From NCBI GenBank assembly GCA_949825065.1, contig OX463844.1, positions 27,685,056-27,749,055 on the forward strand: 64,000 nt of DNA. The letters are read 5' to 3'. This DNA comes from Odontocerum albicorne (lineage: Eukaryota > Arthropoda > Insecta > Trichoptera > Odontoceridae). The notes beneath the pieces were generated by a model, which did not search any database, had not been told where the DNA came from, and was given only the letters and a program-made list of their open reading frames with translations. Below, in pieces: positions 57,701-64,000 of this stretch. Every line of letters starts with the position of its first letter. Position 1 is the stretch's first letter. Both the position numbers and the translations under genes were made by a program.

Positions 57701-60700
57701 GTTGCTTTGCAGCAACAAAGTCGAGTAATAATCTCAAGCTTTGTGGCAGATTTCATCGGCGTTATTATGGCATCCTTAACCGTTAAGAATGCTGAGAGTC
57801 TATATATAGACGTTTTGTAGTATTGAAAAAAATGGCCAACAGTAAAACGGTTAAATTTGCACATCAATGACGCATAATACTCGCCAGTAATTATAGTGTT
57901 TTTCTCTTTGAATTCAATTTAATTAGTAGAATTCCCTGGCAATCCCAAAAAATGTTGCCATAATTTCACTTTGGCTTTTTTGGACTGTGCTGATCCCAGA
58001 CAGCACCATTTAAAGGTTTCTTATTGACAGAGGATCATGTTACAAAACCAAAATTTCATCCCCAGTGGCAATCTGTTTTATTATTTCTTTTTCTTTCCTA
58101 TTGCTGTTGCCTTTGGACCGCACTCAAAAGTTTTGACACTCATCTTGCGCTCAACTTATTTATACCAAGAAGATCGTTCAGAATTCAAAGCGATGTGATT
58201 TTGGAAGCCCACACTTATTTCTTTTGATTTTACGCGTTATTTCTTTTGATTTTAGTCTTCTATCTGGTAACACTTGATTTTGCACTAATGCAACTGTTTC
58301 TAAAGTGAGTACTTCTGCTGGTCTACCTAGATGAAGGACATCTTCAATCGCTTTTCTACCTAAGTGAAACTGTTTAACCTTATCATTCCCTATACAATAT
58401 GACGGAGAAAATTCTCCATAGACAGCATCTGATTGTCATTCAATTTCTGTCAGACTTTTTTCCCTTCTTTAGAAAGAAACTTAATAACTACGCAATATTT
58501 AATTTTTTAAATTACTGAATATAACGAAACAATAAGTCTTTTCTCGACTCTAGTTGACATTCTACTGAGGGTAGAGGTATAAAATTTTAACTCTAACATT
58601 GCCTGACCATGATATGGACGTAGCCAGCGTGGCATCTGTCCATACACACTGTAACTTGTTCAGGCTGGAAACTTTTGATCCTTAGGGATGCACTTTGACT
58701 AATACGCCTCGTAATATAAATAGAAAAATTATTGTTATTAATTTTTGTAATTGATTCTGAATATAAACTAAACTGATTCTGAATATAAATTGGCATATTT
58801 TATTTTGAATATAAACTAACTATTAATTATTGAAGTATGCGACATTAATGATTGGCAATTTACGAGTATTATTTATATATGTGAAAGTAATGAATGGTGA
58901 ACTTGAACTGCTTAGGTAGGCATTACCAACTCAAACATTTTACTGAGACTGAGGTTGTACAAACAGTCTGCACATCTGGTATTTTTTAAATGATGGGCCT
59001 AATTATCGAAAAGCTACGGTTTTCTGTTCAACCTCAGCCTACGCAGATATTAAATGTCAGAAAACCAAACAGTTGTCTGGTGCTCAGTATAAATGAAAAA
59101 AAAAACAGCTTAAGCTAGAACAATAAATGCGATTATCGAAATTATTGAAAACTTTCTTAATGGACGATGGAAACATAACCAGGAAAACCGAAAATTTTAA
59201 ACAGAGTGCTAGTAGTGCACATTTACTTATGTCGATGTGTGCACTCCTTTAATGCCTTAGCAAATTACTGAAAAGATTCGAGTTTTTTCCCCAGATTGTC
59301 TGGGAAATTAAAACTACCGATATCGAACTATATTCGATATCTAATGAAGTGACTGAAAATAATTTCAGTTTCTTACCGAAAATATTCAAATTCAACAAAG
59401 AAATACCATGTCCCAAAAAAAGATAGCACTGTCAATAATTCCAATAGAGCATTTTGTGATCATCACAAAATTCGGATCTAGAATTAATTGCTCATCACAA
59501 AAATCCTATCTCACAAAACAAGAAAAGTGACATTTTGATTATTTTTCTTAACATTTATTTCATTTTATGTCAGTGTTGTGTACTTCGTGTATTAAATGAA
59601 CAATGCATATTACTCCAAAATATATTGGGTGATGAGACACATAAGAAAGACATTTCACATGAGAAAGATATTTTTTATGCAGAATATGACAAAATGTATA
59701 GCTGATAAATATTTTTTTATTAATAGACTTTATAAATCAGGATGATATTTTTTTATTGCACACAGGTGACTGTATCCTTGCTGTAGCCCTGAAATGCAAA
59801 TTTAGAGAGCATGTGTATGCAGTGCTTAAAATGAGGAAAAGAGCATTGAGATCATTCAACCACATAGAAAGAATGAATGATGAAAGATTTACATAAATTA
59901 TCTGTACAAGTAGTACAGAAGGTATAAGAAGTTTGGAACGATCTATAAAAATTTGGCATGACTAAATTAATCAAATTCTAAAAGAGATAAGAATGATAAG
60001 CCTTTATTAAAGGAGATTATGCATGATGAGTTATATATAGTGTAAAAACAAAAAATGTATGCCAGGATAGGATGAAGGGGAACACTGTTCTCTTTGCCCA
60101 TCCCAATAGGTATATGGTGCGATGGTGATGATGATGATATAGTTAATGGGACATAACTTAAATTATGATAAAAATACATTAAAATCTGATTAAATTAACA
60201 TTTTCATCAAAGACACCTTACCTCTTCTGTCAGTCTCTTTAATTTAACCATTGTTTTATTTTTTTCTTTCCAGGTTTCTTCATCGGTGGTTGCGCTGGGT
60301 TCGGAGTGACAGGTGGAGTCCACCGACACTGGTGCCACAGGGCCTACAGTGCTAAGCTGCCCCTTAAGATTATCCTCATGCTGTGCTATTCTATTGCAGG
60401 GCAGGTAAGAATATTAGAGTTACTGTTTTATTCAACATATATTTACCCAAGTTGCAGCTTCATAGACCCTGCTGCAGGCATAATAAATAATGGTTGTTGT
60501 AAATCTGCTGTTGGAGAAGCTTCACTGGTTGAAGCTGTCCCTTCGAGAGAAAAGATCAAGTCATGACTTACGATATTCATAGCCTTAAATGGTATGACAA
60601 TGCTTTATATCATAAAATTGAGTTATGTTCAGGTTTTCTGAGAGGTCTTGTTCACTGAATTTGACTGGTATCACCTTGTTGAGATGGTTTTGGGTCAATA

Positions 60701-63700
60701 AACATAGTTATTTCAATCAGTTATTTAAAATAGCTGATTTTATTACATAAAAAGGTTTACTGTAGAGGTCCTTAAGGAATTTCTTTTAATATTACTGAAG
60801 ATGCTGAATGATAGTGTAATAAATAATATTAAAAAACAATTTATATAGCGTAATTTCGAAGCAGACTTTCCCCAATCATAAGTGCCTTTCACTAAAAGAT
60901 ACATTTTTGTGAAGATGCTGTAAATACTTAATGTAATTTTTATTTCCAGAATACCATATATGACTGGGTGAGAGACCATCGCGTGCACCACAAGTTCAGT
61001 GAGACTGATGCAGACCCTCACAATGCAAACCGAGGATTCTTCTTCTCGCACGTCGGCTGGCTCATGATGCGTAAGCACCCTGATGTCATCACTAAAGGCA
61101 ACACCATCGACATGCAGGACATTATCAATGATCCTGTAGTTAAGTTCCACGAAAAGTATGTAAAATTGTATAATTTACAAAAAATTATATGACTGAGATA
61201 AAAGATTCTTGTCCATTGAACATTATAATGAAATATGTCTAGTTTCAAAGGACACTTGGCAGAATGTCATTCAAGAATTTTAACTGACCTTCAGAGCATG
61301 ATACCAAAATTTAATAAAAGTATGGGAAGGAAATATGGTTTTTAACATACAAACATAACTCAGATTTTATATTGACTACTTTCAAGTCAGTATTGTTGCT
61401 TGAATACCTAATAGTTGAGAGCTTAAAGCAGTCTAAATACTGAAACAAACATCCATTACCTTTCTGGTCTTGTTTCGAAATTTTCTCATGTATAATGTAT
61501 ACAAATTTTCATCATTCTTATTGTGGCCTCACATTATGGAAACACTCATCTATGTTATATGTCCACCGTATCCAAAGGAAACAATAGCAGCTTCTTCAGA
61601 ACATTTATTAGGCAGTTGTTCACAATCATATTCACTTTGTCACACTGAGTGGAGAATTTTTCTGTACCCATCTGATTTGAGTTAATTTTTGAATTGATAT
61701 ACAATTATGAATTGGTTTCTAGGTATTTCAAACTGATGAAGTTCCTGTGCTGTTTTTTCTTGCCTACGGTAATCCCTGTATACTGCTGGGGTGAGACGTG
61801 GCAGAATGCACTGGTCTCCCAACCCCTATTGCGCTACGTCCTCACCCTCAACTGCACCTGGCTAGTTAATAGCTTGGCTCACATGTCTGGGACCAAACCT
61901 TATGACAGGTATTCACCTCATTTGATTATTTTATTAGAAGTCTAAATGTAAACTCATGACTTTTTCAAGACCTGGAGCTCAGCAGAACTTAAGGTCCTCA
62001 ATAAATTATCAACGCATTGTGCATGTCTCTACTATCAAAGACCTTGGCATCATGTTCAACAGTAAACTTAATTTTGATTCTCATATAAAGAGTATGTGTT
62101 TATTCTGTCATGGGATTTGTAATAAGAATCTCTAGGATTTTTCTTTTGATTGTAGTGGTGCTGTTATGAGATCTCTTTATAATTCACTTGGTTACAATTG
62201 ATTGACGTATGGCTCAATGGAACTCTAGAGAAGTTCAAAAGTGATTCCAATAGAGATTTCTGCGATACTTTTATCCAGGGAAATATTGATTTTACCTATG
62301 ACTCTATCCCAATTTTTTTTAATTAGTATGCTTGGCTATTACTCATTACGCATTAAAACAGATATTCACACATCTTACAAAAAAAAGCAAACATCTTGTT
62401 AGTTAACAAACTTTTATTAAATGTACCTGACAATTATTTACAGCTTCGTAAATTTAGACTGTTTTCGGTGCCATATTTACAAACTGAACTGATAAGATCA
62501 TCACCACTCGCACACGGAATGACATTTTTAAATAAATTTCTGATATAGATGTCTTCCATATCTAGATGGATTAATTAAGGATTGAGCTCCTTAATAAAAT
62601 ATGTACACACGACTAAGGCACTTCGTAGGGAAGCATGATCCTGTTATTTTTTTTTGGACTTTTATTTATTTTCTTTACTTTGCATTTTATTTTATGTGAT
62701 TGGTTTAAACCTGTATCAAATGTAAAATTAAATAAATATTGCGATGATGAGTGAATTATACACCATTTAATAGTTTAGTTCAAATATGAGCATGTAACAT
62801 ACTTCTAAACATATCTGGTTTCTTGTAATAGAGAACGTTAAAATGGGTATTTTATTCTGATATCTGACCCGGGGTTTCAGATTTGATTCCTGGTGAAACC
62901 AATGTTGTTAAGGATAGTAGCAATATTACTATGTTTTACATAAATACTTGAGTAACATGCTAGCCACTTCAGATTTAAGACAATGTGTAACAATGTTTCC
63001 TTTTAAAATTAGCTTTTACTATTGAATGGAACAAAAAAATATTTTTTACACGAGGCTTTTTAACATCATTCTGGTAGGTTAAAACTAAATCATTATATGG
63101 CAGTAAACCCATCAAGTTGACACAATAGAGTACAATATACAGTGACACAAGAGAATACACTATAATATAATGAAAATTAAAGTAAATATCTGATACTTGA
63201 CCACAATAATAATTAGCTATTCCTATTGACCTTGTTGGACTTTTTTTTCACAGTTCTAGATCAATGTTCAAGAACTTAAGAAAAACAACATTGAACATAT
63301 TTATAAGATAAATTATTACCTCTATAAAAATCTTATAATGTTATTCAGCTTTCCTTATGAGATGACATTAGATCTATATGTTTTTAAGATTTCCTTTACC
63401 TCTTGTTCATAAAATGAAATAACATTCATCAAACATTTTAATATATTTTTATTTTCAGGCGTATTAAACCAGTTGAAAATAAGAGTGTCGCCTTCCTGGC
63501 CATGGGTGAAGGCTGGCACAACTATCACCATGCCTTTCCTTGGGATTACAAAGCTGCTGAACTCGGAGACTACTCTCTAAATATCACCACCTTCTGGATA
63601 GACCAATTTGCTAAGATCGGATGGGCATATGACCTCAAACAACCTTCCAAAGATCTTGTCAAAAAAGTGGTAGAAGCCAGCGGAGATGGTTCCCATCCTG

Positions 63701-63771
63701 TGTTTGGTCATGATGAAATTCCCGAAATACCAACAGCTAATGGAGTTACTGAAAAGGCTAAAGAATTATAA
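54400..63771 (+). CDS. Acyl-CoA desaturase (delta-9/delta-11 type), five coding exons
   Basis: The coding sequence joins 54400-54700, 60274-60404, 60950-61155, 61723-61908 and 63459-63771 and encodes 378 residues, a normal length for insect acyl-CoA desaturases. These are di-iron ER membrane enzymes that put a cis double bond into saturated acyl-CoA using cytochrome b5 electrons, feeding membrane lipids, storage fat, hydrocarbons or pheromones. Seen directly: three histidine boxes, HRHWCHR (residues 117-123), HRVHH (154-158) and HNYHH (295-299); the NSLAH metal-site motif (262-266); hydrophobic segments near 65-89, 95-113 and 217-262; and a variable, probably cytosolic N-terminus of about 60 residues. 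All four introns have GT-AG borders and the reading phase is kept through every junction (phases 1, 0, 2, 2). The ATG has A at -3 and follows a splice acceptor by 10 bases, so the 5' UTR is split. Family is certain; regioselectivity (delta-9 or delta-11) cannot be read from sequence. Confidence 0.96.
54835..55345 (-). mobile_element. LINE family C fragments in intron 1, two in series
   Basis: On the plus strand, TCACCGTTTTCCTGTCGGTG, TAGGCTGAGACC and ACACCTTCTCATACAACTCC are the complement of the LINE C tail. From about 55200 a second stretch (CATTTCGTATTCTGTCATAA...CTCAGAATGCTCTGCTTAAT) resembles the part just upstream in the family. It lies antisense to the desaturase. Confidence 0.65.
57065..57205 (+). 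mobile_element. hAT-like MITE end in intron 1
   Basis: CAGGCATGTCAAACTCGTTT, TGCACCATGGGCCATTTAGC matches the common hAT terminus form CAGGxxTGTCAAACTC followed by GGCC. No second end was found. Confidence 0.45.
57230..57385 (-). repeat. SINE-A copy in intron 1
   Basis: The minus strand shows head GACAACTTCTGTGGCCAAGT, TGGTAAGACGCCTGTC; box B relic; body CCAGTCTGGTTTTCACTTAA; tail GGTTGGTTGAAAGAGATTGA. Confidence 0.7.
57440..57520 (-). repeat. SINE-A head fragment in intron 1
   Basis: GACGACTTCTGTGGCCAAGT, TGGTAAGACGC on the minus strand and a box B relic. The body is missing. Confidence 0.6.
57585..58510 (-). pseudogene. Mariner transposase fossil in intron 1
   Basis: Broken minus-strand frames give the order expected of mariner: IKFLSKEGKK and DAVYGEFSPSYC, VKQFHLGRKAIEDV, LGRPAEVLTLETV; then KLSARWVSKLL; then PKKPK, NYGNIFWDCQGIL; then, near the end, KCDKEIISAVLHHFEKKTSE. 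Many stops. No inverted termini recognised, so it is older than the 41-kb element. Confidence 0.7.
59780..60140 (+). mobile_element. LINE family C 3' fragment in intron 1
   Basis: TTCAACCACATAGAAAGAAT, GAATGATGAAAGATTTAC (F-HIERMNDERF) and later CTCTTTGCCCATCCCAATAG, GTGCGATGGTGATGATGAT. It lies in sense with the desaturase and stops about 130 bp before the exon 2 acceptor. Confidence 0.65.
60274..60404 (+). CDS. Desaturase coding exon 2 (histidine box 1)
   Basis: This exon encodes residues 101-144, with the Gly-rich turn before histidine box 1 (HRHWCHR) and the end of the second membrane segment. The acceptor is TTTCCAG and the donor is CAG/GTAAGA. The exon ends in phase 0 after AGQ, a conserved splice position in front of the second histidine-box domain. 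Confidence 0.95.
60405..60949 (+). other. Desaturase intron 2 (545 bp)
   Basis: A GT-AG, phase 0 intron. The acceptor tract ends TATTTCCAG. I see no transposon in it. A short open reading frame continues past the donor but has no desaturase similarity. Confidence 0.9.
60950..61155 (+). CDS. Desaturase coding exon 3 (histidine box 2)
   Basis: This exon encodes residues 145-212 plus two bases. It carries the most conserved stretch of the family: WVRDHRVHHK followed by SETDADPHN and FFFSHVGWL. The HRVHH motif supplies metal ligands. The donor is AA/GTATGT. The phase-2 split codon becomes Lys213 when joined to exon 4. Confidence 0.95.
61156..61722 (+). other. Desaturase intron 3 (567 bp)
   Basis: A GT-AG, phase 2 intron. 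The acceptor is TTTCTAG. No repeat family seen elsewhere in the window is recognisable here. Confidence 0.9.
61723..61908 (+). CDS. Desaturase coding exon 4 (transmembrane pair, NSLAH)
   Basis: This exon encodes residues 213-274 plus two bases. It holds the third and fourth membrane segments, separated by the conserved PTVIPVYCWGE loop, then TWLVNSLAH. The Asn and His of NSLAH match the NxxxH element that helps hold a metal ion in stearoyl-CoA desaturase structures. The donor is CAG/GTATTC and the split codon is Arg275. Confidence 0.95.
61945..62745 (+). mobile_element. Jockey/CR1-like LINE 3' part in intron 4
   Basis: INYQRIVHVSTIKDLGIMFN, SKLNFDSHIKS, VMRSLYNSLG and RKFRLFSVPYLQTELIRS follow the order of the 12.2-12.8 kb LINE, then a 3' UTR and AATTAAATAAATATT tail. 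Many stops; a related but distinct copy. Confidence 0.65.
62815..63160 (+). repeat. SINE-like remnants in intron 4
   Basis: GACCCGGGGTTTCAGATTTG, ATTCCTGGTGAAACC keeps a box-B-like core, and GAGGCTTTTTAACATCATTC, TGGTAGGTTAAAACTAAATC, ACAATATACAGTGACAC matches the SINE-A body and tail. Heavily decayed. Confidence 0.4.
63459..63771 (+). CDS. Desaturase coding exon 5 (histidine box 3, C-terminus)
   Basis: This exon encodes residues 275-378 and the TAA stop. GEGWHNYHHAFPWDYKAAE carries the third histidine box. The FPWDYKAAE form after it is shared by many insect acyl-CoA desaturases. The C-terminal 40 residues are polar and variable. Confidence 0.96.
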
Positions 63772-64000
63772 CTTAATTTTTGTCTATTTCATAGGATAAT
63801 TTTTGTAAACAAATTCACTCTTGTGACGATACTTTTAATTTGTTTAACTGAACAAGAAAAGAATGCTTTAACATGTTTATTTTTAAACTTTCAGTTTAAG
63901 CACCTTTCTTTAAACTGCTACTCAAATTGACTAAATGCACGAGTGGAAAACATATGAAAGTGTAAAAATAAACTTCGTATTAGTTGTCAAAATGCACTTA
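63772..64000 (+). other. Desaturase 3' UTR, partial or complete
   Basis: This is AT-rich sequence after the stop codon. An AATAAA lies near the end of the window, so a short 3' UTR could end just beyond it. A longer UTR outside the window cannot be excluded. Confidence 0.6.
63967..63972 (+). terminator. Candidate poly(A) signal AATAAA
   Basis: A canonical hexamer about 195 bases after the desaturase stop. The expected cleavage site, 10-30 bases on, would fall at or near the window edge. AT-rich DNA yields this hexamer often by chance. Confidence 0.5.

Larger units (their letters stand above)
54701..60273 (+). other. Desaturase intron 1 (5.57 kb), rich in transposon debris
   Basis: Donor GTAAGT and acceptor TTTCCAG frame this intron. 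It contains LINE family C pieces on both strands, a hAT-like end, two SINE-A heads and a decayed mariner transposase, each listed separately. From 55.35 to 57.06 kb I see only AT-rich DNA without a recognisable repeat. Intron 1 is far longer than introns 2 and 3 (0.55 kb each). Confidence 0.9.
61909..63458 (+). other. Desaturase intron 4 (1.55 kb) with LINE and SINE fragments
   Basis: A GT-AG, phase 2 intron with acceptor ATTTTCAG. It carries a decayed jockey/CR1-like LINE 3' part and SINE-like remnants, listed separately. The remainder is AT-rich with no other signal. Confidence 0.9.

Noticed and set aside
60306..60566. Frame reading out of desaturase exon 2 into intron 2
   Set aside because: The GTAAGA donor and the perfect join to exon 3 show the read-through part is intronic.

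Overview
The window is AT-rich eukaryotic DNA with one recognisable host gene and dozens of decayed transposable elements. The gene has GT-AG introns and encodes a membrane fatty-acyl desaturase of the insect acyl-CoA delta-9/delta-11 type. The repeats are mariner, jockey-like and RTE-like LINEs, hAT- and piggyBac-type MITEs and tRNA-headed SINEs. Together these point to an insect. The desaturase resembles hemipteran proteins, but species cannot be fixed from sequence alone.

Layout. From 1 to about 52.6 kb I see no convincing host gene. This part holds: SINE family A (tRNA head, about 220 bp, both strands, at least 12 copies or pieces); a second, less common SINE-like family B; a LINE family here called C, seen mostly as 3' fragments in at least eight places; a LINE family D with three 3' ends; a jockey/CR1-like LINE copy at 11.4-12.9 kb; a nested pair of LINEs at 22.97-24.94 kb; mariner remnants at 6.1, 13.6, 36.2 and 41.15 kb (the last almost full length); hAT-like MITEs at 10.26, 28.99 and 47.28 kb; a piggyBac-type MITE at 28.53 kb; a TA-flanked MITE at 26.28 kb; tandem repeats at 3.35, 14.88 and 17.26 kb; a recent 395-bp direct duplication at 36.85/37.30 kb; and several long inverted repeats. 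The largest inverted repeat is a 216-bp near-perfect palindrome at 4.6 kb.

From 54.39 kb to the end lies the desaturase gene on the + strand. It has five coding exons (54400-54700, 60274-60404, 60950-61155, 61723-61908, 63459-63771) encoding 378 residues, then a 3' UTR with an AATAAA near the window edge. At least one noncoding 5' exon must lie upstream, because the first coding exon opens with a splice acceptor. Intron 1 (5.6 kb) and intron 4 (1.55 kb) carry old LINE, SINE, hAT and mariner debris.

Signals that ordinary annotation does not explain: an 8-mer, TACGAGTA (or TACTCGTA), occurs about 29 times by eye, where base composition predicts two or three; a hammerhead-ribozyme-like motif sits in three related repeats; and several foldback structures look like template-switch or twin-priming products. 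All family assignments are from reading the sequence. No database search or folding program was run.
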